The translations under genes and the position numbers were made by a program. Source: Opitutaceae bacterium (GTDB lineage: Bacteria; Verrucomicrobiota; Verrucomicrobiia; Opitutales; Opitutaceae). From it: a stretch of 64,000 nucleotides of DNA. Below, in pieces: positions 36,316 through 46,555 of the stretch (position 1 is the first letter of the stretch; each line of letters begins with the position of its first letter). Location: positions 124,001 to 188,000 of the forward strand of contig JAEUHC010000002.1 in NCBI GenBank assembly GCA_016794785.1, written 5' to 3'. The notes beneath the pieces were generated by a model. That model saw nothing but the letters and a program-made list of their open reading frames with translations. It did not search any database and was not told where the DNA came from.

Positions 36316-36960
36316 ATGAAAAACTCCCTCAAGTCACTTGCCGCGCTCACGGCTTTCGCCGCGCTGGCCCTCGGCGCCAGCGCCCAGCCGGCGCCCAAGG
36401 TTCTCGTCGTCGACATGTCCAAGCTTTTCGCGACGCATTGGAAGACTGCCGAGCACCAAGCCAAGCTCCAGTCCGACCAGCAGAAGGCCCAGGAGGAAAT
36501 CGAGAAGATGAACAAGGAGGGCAACGCCATCGTCGAGGAGTTCAAGTCCCTCCAGGAGCAGGTCAACAACCCCGCCCTCTCCGCCGACGGCAAGAAAAAG
36601 GCCGAGGAAGCCGCCAAGGCGAAATACGAAGCCATCCAGGCCAAGCAGCGCGCCATCCAGGAATTCGTCGAGAACGCCCGCAACAGCATGGGCCAGCGTG
36701 ACCAGAATTTCCGCGGCATGATGGTCGAGGACATCACCAAGGTCTCTTCCGAGATCGCGAAGAAGAAGGGCGCCAACATGCTCTTCGACAAATCCGCTCT
36801 CCTCTACTTCGACGGCACCTTCGAGGTCACCGACGACGTCGCCAAGGAACTCGCCAAGGATCGCCCCGCCACCTCCGCCGCTCCGGCTGCTCCTGCGGCT
36901 GCGCCCGCCTCCTCGGGCACCCCGGCCATCTCCGTCCCGGCCATCACGCCGAAGAAGTAA
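36316..36960 (+). CDS. skp: OmpH/Skp-family periplasmic chaperone
   Basis: The protein has 214 residues. A signal peptide (MKNSLKSLAALTAFAALALGASA) precedes VLVVDMSKLFATHWKTAEHQ and a long coiled coil rich in Lys/Glu/Gln (QKAQEEIEKMNKEGNAIVEEFKSLQEQ), then the typical C-terminal strand (ANMLFDKSALLYFDGTFEVTDDV). An Ala/Pro-rich tail is extra. It carries unfolded outer-membrane proteins to BamA. A terminator follows. Confidence 0.92.
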   Translation: MKNSLKSLAALTAFAALALGASAQPAPKVLVVDMSKLFATHWKTAEHQAKLQSDQQKAQEEIEKMNKEGNAIVEEFKSLQEQVNNPALSADGKKKAEEAAKAKYEAIQAKQRAIQEFVENARNSMGQRDQNFRGMMVEDITKVSSEIAKKKGANMLFDKSALLYFDGTFEVTDDVAKELAKDRPATSAAPAAPAAAPASSGTPAISVPAITPKK

Positions 36961-36985
36961 GCCACCCGCGCTCGTCTGTTTTTCC

Positions 36986-37019
36986 AAACCCCGCTCGCCC
37001 GAGCGGGGTTTGTTGTTTT
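36986..37019 (+). terminator. Rho-independent terminator after skp
   Basis: AAACCCCGCTCG (36986-36997) pairs with CGAGCGGGGTTT (37000-37011), a 12-bp perfect stem with a 2-nt apical gap, followed by a T-rich stretch. Confidence 0.9.
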
Positions 37020-37085
37020 CAGAGGGGCGCACGCCGCATCCGCTCGCCGCTTGCGCGGCCCGGTTAAAGTCCCACGCTCGCGCCC

Positions 37086-38138
37086 ATGCAGGTCCAGTTC
37101 ACCGCCGCTGAAATCGCGGCCCTCGCCGAGGCGAAATCATCCCGCGGCGCCACCCATGCCACCGTGCGCGGCCTCGCGGCCCTCGCCGAGGCCGGCCCCG
37201 GCGATCTCTCCTTTCTCGGCAACGCGAAATACAAGACCGAGGTTCCCGGCACCCGCGCTTCGGTCGTGCTGCTGCCGGCCGACTATACCGGCGAGCCCGC
37301 GCCCGACCAACTCTACCTGCTCGTGGCCAACCCCTCCGTCGCGCTCGCGCGCATTTGCGCCCGGATCGAGCGCGAGCTTTGGCCCCGGCCTGCCCCCGGC
37401 GTGCATGCCAGTGCGGTGGTGGCGCCTACGGCCCGGATCGCGGCGAGCGCCACCGTCGGACCGCTTTGCGTCATCGAGGAGGGGGCGGTCATCGGCGAGC
37501 GCGCCCATGTGCAGGCGCAGGTCTTCGTCGGCCGCAACGCCATCGTGGGTGACGATTCCTGGCTCATGCCGGGAGTCATCCTCGCCGCCGAATGCGCGCT
37601 GGGTCGCCGCGTGCGCCTCCAGCCCGGTGTCGTGATTGGCTCGGATGGCTTTGGCTACGAGTTCGTGCAGGGCCGCCATGAAAAGGTCCCGCAGGTCGGC
37701 TCCGTCGAGATCGGCGACGACGTCGAGATCGGGGCCAACTCCACGCTCGACCGCGCACGCTTCAGCCGCACCTCGGTGGGCGAGGGCACCAAAATCGACA
37801 ATCTCGTCCAGATCGCGCACAACGTCCGCATAGGCCGGCATTGCCTCATCTGCGCTCAGGTCGGCATCTCCGGCAGCGCCACACTTGAGGACTATGTGGT
37901 CATGGGCGGCCAGGCCGGCAGCGCCGGCCACCTCACCATCGGCAAGGGCGCCAAAGCCGGCGGCCGCGCCGGCATCGTTTCCGACATCCCCGCCGGGGCC
38001 TTCGTGAACGGCAACCCCGCCATCCCCTACATGCTGGAGCGTCGCATCGCCGTCCTCTCCCAGCGCCTGCCGGACCTCTTCAAGCGTGTCGATGCCATCG
38101 CCGACCACCTCGGCCTCGCAAAAAAGTCTTCCTCCTAG
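37086..38138 (+). CDS. lpxD: UDP-3-O-acylglucosamine N-acyltransferase LpxD
   Basis: The protein has 350 residues. The uridine-binding N-terminal domain (GLAALAEAGPGDLSFLGNAKYK) is followed by left-handed beta-helix hexapeptide repeats (VIEEGAVIGERAHVQAQVFVGRNAIVG), QPGVVIGSDGFGYEFV, TKIDNLVQIAHNVRIGRHC with the catalytic His in QIAHNV, and VMGGQAGSAGHLTIGKG. It adds the second acyl chain in lipid A synthesis, consistent with the neighbouring bamA/skp genes. It starts its own transcript after the skp terminator. Confidence 0.96.
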   Translation: MQVQFTAAEIAALAEAKSSRGATHATVRGLAALAEAGPGDLSFLGNAKYKTEVPGTRASVVLLPADYTGEPAPDQLYLLVANPSVALARICARIERELWPRPAPGVHASAVVAPTARIAASATVGPLCVIEEGAVIGERAHVQAQVFVGRNAIVGDDSWLMPGVILAAECALGRRVRLQPGVVIGSDGFGYEFVQGRHEKVPQVGSVEIGDDVEIGANSTLDRARFSRTSVGEGTKIDNLVQIAHNVRIGRHCLICAQVGISGSATLEDYVVMGGQAGSAGHLTIGKGAKAGGRAGIVSDIPAGAFVNGNPAIPYMLERRIAVLSQRLPDLFKRVDAIADHLGLAKKSSS

Positions 38139-38165
38139 GCGTCCGCGCCCCAACATCCCGCCGCA

Positions 38166-39112
38166 ATGAGCGAGTCGCGGCTTAAGATTTTCACGGGCAA
38201 CTCCAATCGTCCTCTTGCCGAGGCCATATGCAGCTCCATCGGCGAGCCGCTCGGCGAGGCGACCGTCACCAGCTTCCCCGACGGCGAGTCCTGCATTAAG
38301 ATCAACGAAAACGTTCGCGGCCACGACGTCTTCATCATCCAGTCCACCTGCCCGCCGACGAACCACAACCTCGTCGAGCTCCTCATCATGATCGATGCCG
38401 CGCGGCGGGCCTCAGCCCAGCGCATCACGGCCGTGCTGCCGTTCTACGGCTACGCCCGCCAGGACCGCAAGGACCAGCCCCGCGTCCCGATCACCGCCAA
38501 GCTTGTCGCCAACCTCCTCGTCGCCGCCGGCGCGAACCGTATCCTCACGATGGATCTGCACTCCCAGCAGATTCAGGGCTTCTTCGACATCCCGGTCGAT
38601 CATCTCTACGCTTCGCCGGTTTTCTTCGAGCACTTTGCCAACATGAAGCGCGAGAACCTCGTCGTCTGCTCGCCCGATGTCGGCGGCATGAAGATGGCCG
38701 CCGCCTACGCGGATGCCCTCGGCGCCGGCCTCGCGCTCGTCGCCAAGAAGCGCACCAGCGCCACCAAGGTCGAGGCCATCAATGTCGTCGGCGAGGTCGC
38801 GGGTTGCGATGTGCTGCTCGTTGACGACATCACCGAGACCGCCGGCACGATCACCGCCGCCGCCAAGATTCTCCGGGAGCACGGCGCCCGCAGCATCCGC
38901 GCCGCCGTCAGCCACTGCATCCTCAACGATGTCGCCGTCGACCGCCTCAAAGGCGGTCCGATCGACGAGCTCGTGACCACCAACTCCACGCCGGTGGACA
39001 CGCATGGCCTGCCCATCAAGGTGCTCAGCATCGCGCCGCTCCTCGGCAAGGCGATCCAGCGCATCAACAGCAACGAGAGCGTGACCGGGCTGTTTCGCGT
39101 GAAAGGTTTCTG

Positions 39113-39113
<1 letters not shown>
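38166..39113 (+). CDS. prs: Ribose-phosphate pyrophosphokinase
   Basis: The protein has 315 residues. Family landmarks are FTGNSNRPLAEAI, FPDGESCIKI, PYGYARQDRK-type (FYGYARQDRKDQPRVPITAKL), the flexible DLHSQQIQGFFDIPVDHL, and the PRPP-binding loop LLVDDITETAGTI, where the usual D-x-x-D/x-T-A-G-T is slightly varied. It makes PRPP from ribose 5-phosphate and ATP. Its last base is shared with the DegQ-like start (TGATG). Confidence 0.97.
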
Positions 39114-40516
<1,403 letters not shown>

Positions 40517-40642
40517 CGCGCGGCTCCATTGATCCGGCTGTGGGAGCGTGCTTGCACGCGACGACCGCGACGTTGGTCACGCCCGGTTAGGGCTGCGACT
40601 CCGTTCGCCGCCACCTCCCTCCATCGCACTTGGCCTGCGACC
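40517..40642. repeat. Repeat nest, part 1: GTGGGAGCGTGCTTGCACGCGACG element
   Basis: The region between convergent genes opens with TGTGGGAGCGTGCTTGCACGCGACGACC, whose core GCGTGC-TT-GCACGC (40546-40559) is a perfect small hairpin. The rest (CGCCCGGTTAGGGCTGCGACTCC) has the look of another dispersed REP-like unit. Confidence 0.55.
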
Positions 40643-40698
40643 GTAGCCGCGAGCGTGAGCGAGTGGTGATCCGCCCACTCGCTCACGCTCGCGGTTAC
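40643..40698. repeat. Repeat nest, part 2: 20-bp perfect inverted repeat
   Basis: CCGCGAGCGTGAGCGAGTGG (40647-40666) and its exact complement (40675-40694) flank an 8-nt loop. Pairing extends four more positions with one G-T wobble (40643-40646 with 40695-40698). It sits between convergent genes and would form a very stable hairpin on both strands. Confidence 0.9.
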
Positions 40699-40723
40699 TC
40701 CATGGGTCCGAATCTCAAAGGAG

Positions 40724-40740
40724 GTTGGTAATATACCAAC
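40724..40740. repeat. Repeat nest: small AT-richer hairpin
   Basis: GTTGGTA-ATA-TACCAAC is a perfect 7-bp stem with a 3-nt loop, preceded by AAAGGAG. It is the only AT-richer patch in the nest. Confidence 0.6.
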
Positions 40741-40758
40741 GCCATCTGCTTTTGGACT

Positions 40759-40804
40759 GTAGGCCCGGCCGCTGGCCGGGCACCCGCCCAGCGGGCGGGC
40801 CTAC
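40759..40804. repeat. Repeat nest, part 3: branched palindrome that ends in a sulfatase stop codon
   Basis: An outer stem GTAGGCCCG/CGGGCCTAC (40759-40767 with 40796-40804) encloses two hairpins (CCGGCC-GCT-GGCCGG and CCCGCC-CAGCG-GGCGGG), a three-way junction shape. The right arm contains CTA (40801-40803), the stop codon of the minus-strand sulfatase. Confidence 0.82.
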
Positions 40805-42297
40805 TTGGCCTTCTTCGGGGCGTTCTGCCGGCGCATGAATTGCTCGTAATCCATCGCGCGTAGATCGTCCGCGCTCGGTCCGCCGCCGTATTGCTGCCAG
40901 TAGAGTTCCTTGAAGGGATTCATTTTCGGCAATGGGGCGCCCTCGTTCACGAGCAGCGGCCGGGTCTCGGCCCACCATTTGTCATAGGCGGCGGCGAGGC
41001 GCTGCACCACGGCGGGGTGGGCGGCAGCGACATCGGTCTTCTCGCCCGGATCGTTTTGGTAGTCGAAGAGCTGCCAGGCGGGCTTTTCGCCGCCGTCGAT
41101 CGACACGAGGCGCCAGCGCGTGTCGCGGATCGCGCAGTTGCGGAATTTCCACGCCTCGGGCGCGGTGCCGATCGGCCAGCGGCCCACGTGCGTGACGAGG
41201 GTGCGCTCGGCCCACGGGGCCTTGGGATTCTCCAGTAGCGGCACGAGGCTGCGACCCTCGATCTGGGCGCGGGTCTTGGCGTCGAGTTTGGCTCCGGCGA
41301 GGGCGGCAAGCGTCGGGAAAAAGTCGATGTGCGCCGTGGTCGCGGCGACGTCGGCGGGCGTGAAGCGGCCGGGCCACGACCAGAACGACGCCGCCCGCAC
41401 GCCGCCCATCCAAGGCGTGCCCTTCTGGCCGCGCATGCCGTTGTTCCAGATGCGCACGCCGCCGGTGCCGCCGTTGTCGTTCATGAAGACGACGAGCGTG
41501 TCGCGCTCGAGTCCCTTGGCCTTCAGGTGGTCGAGGAGACGGCCGAGGTTGTCGTCGATGTTGGCCACCATCCCCAGGAACTTCGCGGTGTTGGCGTCGG
41601 GGACTTTGCCGGTGTAGCGGGCTTCGTCCTCCGGGCGGACTTGGAGCGGGGTGTGCGGGGTGTTGGTGGCGATGTGGGCGTAGAAAGGCTTCTTCTTCGC
41701 CGCGGCCTCGTCGATCCAGCGCATGGCTTGGTTGAAGAACACGTCGGTGCAGTAGCCCTTCGTCTTAACGAACTTCCCGTTGTGGTAGATCGCGGGGTCG
41801 AAGTAGGTGTTGCCGGGCGCGTCGCCGCAGGAGCCGGGGTAGGTCTGGCCGATGCCGCCGGCGCCGTGGATGAAGGCCTCGTCGAAACCGCGGCGATCAG
41901 GGCGATGCTCGGATTCATCGCCGAGGTGCCACTTGCCGAATATGCCGGTGGTGTAGCCCGCGGCGCGGAGGGCATCGGCGAGCGTGGTGGCGTTGAGCGT
42001 CAGTCGCTCCCGTTCAAGGATGGTGTGGGTGATGCCGTTCTTGAACTCGTGGCGGCCGGTGAGCAGCGCCGCGCGCGTGGGCGCGCACGTGGGGCTCACC
42101 TGAAAATCCGTGAATCGCACGCTCGCGGCGTGGAGGCGGTCGAGATTCGGCGTCTTGAGGATCGGGTTGCCGTGCGCGGAGATGTCGCCGTAGCCCTGAT
42201 CATCAGTGATGAGGAAGATGATGTTGGGCTGCTTCGCCGGTGCGGCATGAAGCACGGCGGTGACGATCAAGATGAGGACGGAGAGCAGGGATTTCAT
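40801..42297 (-). CDS. Exported type I sulfatase (arylsulfatase-like)
   Basis: The protein has 498 residues from the second Met, which gives the signal peptide MKSLLSVLILIVTAVLHAA. The metal site TDDQGYGD (31-38) and the formylglycine motif C71-A-P-T-R are intact, followed by GIFGKWHLGDESEHRPDRRGFDE and FMNDNGGTGG. The C-terminal IDGGEKPAWQLFDYQNDPGEKTDV is typical of family S1 arylsulfatases. It is the last gene of the sulfatase cluster, 137 bp downstream of the previous one, and its stop codon lies in a palindromic repeat. Confidence 0.94.
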   Translation of the reverse strand: MKSLLSVLILIVTAVLHAAPAKQPNIIFLITDDQGYGDISAHGNPILKTPNLDRLHAASVRFTDFQVSPTCAPTRAALLTGRHEFKNGITHTILERERLTLNATTLADALRAAGYTTGIFGKWHLGDESEHRPDRRGFDEAFIHGAGGIGQTYPGSCGDAPGNTYFDPAIYHNGKFVKTKGYCTDVFFNQAMRWIDEAAAKKKPFYAHIATNTPHTPLQVRPEDEARYTGKVPDANTAKFLGMVANIDDNLGRLLDHLKAKGLERDTLVVFMNDNGGTGGVRIWNNGMRGQKGTPWMGGVRAASFWSWPGRFTPADVAATTAHIDFFPTLAALAGAKLDAKTRAQIEGRSLVPLLENPKAPWAERTLVTHVGRWPIGTAPEAWKFRNCAIRDTRWRLVSIDGGEKPAWQLFDYQNDPGEKTDVAAAHPAVVQRLAAAYDKWWAETRPLLVNEGAPLPKMNPFKELYWQQYGGGPSADDLRAMDYEQFMRRQNAPKKAK

Positions 42298-42434
42298 GGA
42301 GGGGGTCGGGAAAACAGAGGGAATCACCGCGGGCAGCGCGGTGGTGCAATTCGGTCAGGCGACATCCAGAAGGCAAACCCTGAGCACAGCGAAACCACGA
42401 TGTGCTTGGCGGGATCATCTCACCCAAGCTCACT

Positions 42435-43835
42435 TTAGTCGCGGCTTAATCCCGGGGCACGGTGGAGCCGGAGACTTTCGGTGAAGTTTTTGACGAGGTC
42501 GGGTTGGGCGGCGGCGACGTTGCGGTTCTCCTCCGGATCGGCGGCGTGATCGTAGAGTTCGATGGCGCCGTCGCTCCAGCGGGTGAAGCGCCAGCGGTCG
42601 GTGCGCATCGAATCGCCGCGCGCGGCGCCGCGGGTGACGAGTGTGAAAGCGGCGGCTTTGCCCGGGGCCGCGGGATCGCGCAGGAGCGGGAGAAGGCTTT
42701 GGCCGGCGAGGTTCGGCGGCGGCGTGAGTCCGCAGAGTTCGGCGACCGTGGGATAGAGATCGACGAACTCGACCAAGCCTCGGGCGACGCCGGGTTTGAC
42801 GCCAGGAGCGGCGATGAGCAGCGGCGCGCGGCAACTGCGGTCGAAAAGGGTGTTTTTGTTCCACCAATCGCGCTCACCGAGATGGTAGCCGTGATCACCG
42901 AGGAAAATGACGATCGTGGTTTCCCAGAGCCGGAGCCGGTCCAGTGTGTCGAGCACGCGGCCGACCTGCGCGTCCATGTAGGAGGTGCAGGCGTAGTAGG
43001 CGCGGAGAAACTCGTGGCGCTCGCGGTCGGTGAATCGGGCGAACACGGTGCCGAATTCGCCGAAACCGACCGCAAGCGGCGGGGCCGGTGTCTGGCCGGC
43101 GGGCGGGCGGTGCAGGGCGATTGAATTCTCGGGATACAGATCGAAGTATTTCCGGGGCGCGACGAAGGGATCGTGCGGCTTCATGAAGCCCGCGCCGATG
43201 ATCCACGGGCGGTCGCCGAGCTTTTCGATCTCAGTGCTCACCGCGCGGGCGATTTGTCCGTCGGGTTGATCGTCGTCGCCGCCGTCCATCGCGCCCCAGT
43301 GGCACCAGTTGAGCTTCCCTTGGGAAAGATCGCGGCCGCTGAGTTTTTTCTGGCCCAGAGGAGTGGCCTGAAAAGACACCGCGGTGTGCCAGGAGCGGGG
43401 CAGGTCCATCCACTTCGCGCGCAGGGTGTCGTCGCGACCGCCGCCGAGATGATAGATTTTCCCGAACGCCGCGGCATGGCGGCCGTCCTCTTTCAGGAGC
43501 TGGGGCAAGGTGACGACATCCGGCAGACGATCCCGGAGGAGCGTGCGGTTGTCGGTGACGCCGGTCTGGTCGGGGCGCAGGCCCGTGAGGAACGAGCTGC
43601 GGCTGGCGTTGCACACGGGGTATTGCACGTAGGCTCGCTCGAAGCGGACAGCGCGCGCGGCGAGCCGGTCGATGTGCGGGGTCTTGACGGCGGTATTCCC
43701 GTAACAGCCGAGGGTGTCGCGCAGATCGTCGACCGCGATGAGGAGGACGTTGAGTTTTCGCGCGGGAGCGGCGCTGGCGGCGAAGTGCGCGGCGCCACAC
43801 ACAGCGACGAGGAGCAGGTAGCGGAGTAGAGTCAC
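42435..43835 (-). CDS. Exported sulfatase, iduronate-2-sulfatase-like (S1_7 type)
   Basis: The protein has 466 residues with a GTG start and a signal peptide (MTLLRYLLLVAVCGAAHFAASA). VLLIAVDDLRDTLGCYG is the iduronate-2-sulfatase opening. The maturation motif is C75-N-A-S-R instead of C-N-P-S-R or C-x-P-S-R, so the Pro is replaced by Ala. FMKPHDPFVAP and ETTIVIFLGDHGYHLGERDWWNKNTLFDRS are the other hallmarks. It may desulfate uronic-acid-bearing glycans. The start overlaps the stop of the GH71/GH99-like gene (GTGA). Confidence 0.92.
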   Translation of the reverse strand: MTLLRYLLLVAVCGAAHFAASAAPARKLNVLLIAVDDLRDTLGCYGNTAVKTPHIDRLAARAVRFERAYVQYPVCNASRSSFLTGLRPDQTGVTDNRTLLRDRLPDVVTLPQLLKEDGRHAAAFGKIYHLGGGRDDTLRAKWMDLPRSWHTAVSFQATPLGQKKLSGRDLSQGKLNWCHWGAMDGGDDDQPDGQIARAVSTEIEKLGDRPWIIGAGFMKPHDPFVAPRKYFDLYPENSIALHRPPAGQTPAPPLAVGFGEFGTVFARFTDRERHEFLRAYYACTSYMDAQVGRVLDTLDRLRLWETTIVIFLGDHGYHLGERDWWNKNTLFDRSCRAPLLIAAPGVKPGVARGLVEFVDLYPTVAELCGLTPPPNLAGQSLLPLLRDPAAPGKAAAFTLVTRGAARGDSMRTDRWRFTRWSDGAIELYDHAADPEENRNVAAAQPDLVKNFTESLRLHRAPGLSRD

Positions 43836-45109
43836 GGCTGGGGCGGCACAGGTAAGGGCAGATCGTCGGTCGCTGGCAATTCGCCGCGGATGACCCGGGC
43901 GGCGAGGCCGGTGAGCCGGAGGTAGTGGTCGCTGGGCAGGCCTTCGTAGGTGGCGAACTGCACGCCGTCACCGGGGCCGGTGGGCGGATGGTTCGTGACC
44001 TTGAAAATAGCGGTGGCCTCATCGACCTCGTCAAACATGGCGACGTAGAGCATACCGGCGCCGGCGCGTCTGGCGGCGGTGATCTGCGACCAGAAGAAGC
44101 GGCCCTGCAGGCGGGGGATCGCGTTGAGCGGGGTGGTGGGCTTCATGTTGTGCCAGCTGAACCCGGGGAAGGCGACCGGCAGGAAATCAATGTTGCGCTC
44201 CCGGCACCACGCGAGGTCGGGTTCCCAGACGGTGGTGGCGTGGGTGGCGGCGGATTCGGGCGTGCGATAGCGGCCGGGCGTCCAGGGCGAGATCACGTCG
44301 GCGAGTTGGATGAGTTCGAGCAGCGCGGGTTCGGCGACCGAATCGCGCGTGAGCGTGCGCCAAAAACTCGGCACCCCGATCATGAGAGAGAGGCCGCCGT
44401 GCTCTTTGTCGTTCTTGAGAAAGGTCAGGATTTGGCGCCAGTCCTCGAGGGTAGGGCGGGGCTTGTCGTCCTTGAAGCCACAGCCCCAGAGCGCGAGGAG
44501 CGGCTTGCCCCGGTGCCGCAGGTAGGCGGGGTCGCGCGTGAGCCGGGTGTCGCGGAGGAGTTTCTTCCAGTCCTCGATGAGGACGTCTGCCTTGCCGGGC
44601 GCGAGGCTGCTGAGATCATACATGAGCGCATAGACGCGGCCGTGCTGGCGCGCGCCGGCGCGGACGTTTTCGAGGACGGCGTTGTTGACCGCGAGCGAGG
44701 TGCCGCGGGAGAGGGAGTTGATGAAGCGTTGAAGAAACACCCCGTCGATGCCGTGTTCCTGCATCCAGGCGAAGTGGCGCACGACCGTGGGGCGCAGGTA
44801 GGAACTGAATACCTCCGCGCGTGAGCCGTCAGCGTGCATGAGATCGGTCGGAAAACGCTCCGCGGCGGGGAAGTCGGTCAAGTCGGGCCACATGTCCACA
44901 CGGACGTTGCCCGGCGCCGGTCGTGCGCCGCCGCGGGTCCAGTGGTTGTAGCCGCGCTTGGCGCCGTCGCCCTCGGCGTTGAACCAGCCTTGGTAGCCGA
45001 CCATGACCTTGCCGGTGAGCGTGGAGGAATCGACGCGGGGTGGTTCGGCGCCACACGCGGTGGAGAGAAACGTGGCGAACAGGAAGAACAGCGGGCGAGG
45101 TGGAATCAT
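43832..45109 (-). CDS. Exported glycoside hydrolase, GH71/GH99-like
   Basis: The protein has 425 residues. A signal peptide (MIPPRPLFFLFATFLSTACG) precedes VMVGYQGWFNAEGDG, VDMWPDLTDFPAAERF, FSSYLRPTVVRHFAWMQEHGIDGVFLQRF and LMYDLSSL, a pattern of TIM-barrel enzymes annotated as GH71/GH99-like or xylosidase/arabinosidase. The segment YVAMFDEVDEATAIFK holds the two acidic residues expected at the active site. It is coupled by 4-base overlaps to the sulfatases on both sides, so it acts on the same glycan. The substrate is unknown. Confidence 0.78.
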   Translation of the reverse strand: MIPPRPLFFLFATFLSTACGAEPPRVDSSTLTGKVMVGYQGWFNAEGDGAKRGYNHWTRGGARPAPGNVRVDMWPDLTDFPAAERFPTDLMHADGSRAEVFSSYLRPTVVRHFAWMQEHGIDGVFLQRFINSLSRGTSLAVNNAVLENVRAGARQHGRVYALMYDLSSLAPGKADVLIEDWKKLLRDTRLTRDPAYLRHRGKPLLALWGCGFKDDKPRPTLEDWRQILTFLKNDKEHGGLSLMIGVPSFWRTLTRDSVAEPALLELIQLADVISPWTPGRYRTPESAATHATTVWEPDLAWCRERNIDFLPVAFPGFSWHNMKPTTPLNAIPRLQGRFFWSQITAARRAGAGMLYVAMFDEVDEATAIFKVTNHPPTGPGDGVQFATYEGLPSDHYLRLTGLAARVIRGELPATDDLPLPVPPQP

Positions 45110-46527
45110 GGGAGGGCGGGGGAAGGAGTTGCGCGCGGCTGGGAGGTTGCCCGCAGGTGCTCGTCCCGCAGCCGGGCGAGCCGGGAGACAGTCCCGGGAT
45201 GTGCGGCGGAGACGTCGTGTTGTTCGCCCGGATCGGCATCGAGATCGAAGAGGGCGCCGGCGCGCAGCGGGTCCCCGGTGAGGAGACCGGGATACTGGCT
45301 CGGGTGGGCCTGCTCGGCGGGTGCGAGGAGTGTGACGCCATCCGGCGCCCGGGGATCGATCCATTTTTCTCCGGGCGGCAGCGTCGCGCGAGGCTGGCTG
45401 GCTTCGGCGTGGAGTTTCCAGCGTCCGCTGCGCACGGTGCGGAGCGTGGTGCCTTGGAAGCCAAAGATCGCGTCGTGGAGTTGCGTGGATTTTTCGGTGA
45501 GCACCGGCCAGAGATCCCGGCCGTCGATCGGGCGGTCGGCCGGGAGGGGCTGGCCGGCGCGCGCGAGCAAGGTGGGAAACCAATCGATCAATCCGGCGGG
45601 CGTGGCGAGCGTCTGGCCAGCGGGGATCCGGCCGGGCCAGCGCGCGAGGCAGGGGACGCGCAGCCCGCCCTCGGCGGTCATCGCCTTCATGCCGCGCAGC
45701 CCGCCGTTGCTGCCGCCGAAGTAGGCGCCGTTGTCGCTGGTGAAGACGACCAAGGTGCGCTCGTCGAGGCCGAGTTCGCGGAGCCGCGCCATGATTTGGC
45801 CGGTGCTCCAGTCGAGTTCGGCGATGGCATCGCCGTAGAGCCCCGCGCCACTTTGGCGATGGAACCGCTCCGAGACCGCGAGCGGTTTGTGGGGCATCGC
45901 GTGGGCGAGATAGAGGAAAAAGGGCCGGTCGCGATGGGCCCCGATGAAATCGAGCGCGCGCTGCGTGTAACGCTGGGTGAGCGTCGCCTGCACGACGGGA
46001 TATTCGACGACCGCTTCACCGTCGATGAGCCGGACGGGGCGCATGTCGTTGCTGTAAAGGATGCCGTAGTAGGAGTCGAAACCGCGCCGCGTCGGCCACT
46101 GCTCGGCGCGAGTGTGGCCGAGGTGCCATTTGCCGATCATGCCCGTGGCGTAGCCACGGGGGCGCAGCGATTGCGGGAGCAGCACCTCTTCGGCTGCGAG
46201 GGCCAGCGCGTCAGCCGCCACCGGGCCGTCGGGAGTGGGATTGCCGAACAGGCTGTGGCGCGACGGATAGCGGCCGGTGAGCAGCGAGGCCCGCGCCGGG
46301 GCGCAATACGGCGTCGGCGCGTAGAACTGCGTGAAGCGTGCGCCCTCCGCCGCGAATCGATCCAGAGCGGGGGTGCGGTGCTGCGGGTGCCCGTAGCAGC
46401 CGAGGTCCCCCCAGCCGAGATCGTCGGCGAGGATTATGATGAAATTGGGCGGGGGGACGGTGGTGGCCGGGCTCGCGGAAACGACTAGGATAAGACCAAG
46501 GAGAAGCTGCAAGCGGCGGGCGGGCAT
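45106..46527 (-). CDS. Exported type I sulfatase
   Basis: The protein has 473 residues from ATG 46527 (signal peptide MPARRLQLLLGLILVVSASP); the long in-frame extension upstream overlaps the next gene. The metal site LADDLGWGDLGCYGHP and the maturation motif C75-A-P-A-R are present, then GKWHLGHTRAEQWPTRRGFDSYYG and TSDNGAYFGGSNGG. The stop overlaps the GH start (ATGA), indicating translational coupling. Confidence 0.94.
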   Translation of the reverse strand: MPARRLQLLLGLILVVSASPATTVPPPNFIIILADDLGWGDLGCYGHPQHRTPALDRFAAEGARFTQFYAPTPYCAPARASLLTGRYPSRHSLFGNPTPDGPVAADALALAAEEVLLPQSLRPRGYATGMIGKWHLGHTRAEQWPTRRGFDSYYGILYSNDMRPVRLIDGEAVVEYPVVQATLTQRYTQRALDFIGAHRDRPFFLYLAHAMPHKPLAVSERFHRQSGAGLYGDAIAELDWSTGQIMARLRELGLDERTLVVFTSDNGAYFGGSNGGLRGMKAMTAEGGLRVPCLARWPGRIPAGQTLATPAGLIDWFPTLLARAGQPLPADRPIDGRDLWPVLTEKSTQLHDAIFGFQGTTLRTVRSGRWKLHAEASQPRATLPPGEKWIDPRAPDGVTLLAPAEQAHPSQYPGLLTGDPLRAGALFDLDADPGEQHDVSAAHPGTVSRLARLRDEHLRATSQPRATPSPALP

Positions 46528-46555
46528 GGCGGGAAGACGCAGGCGGGGCGGGGGA

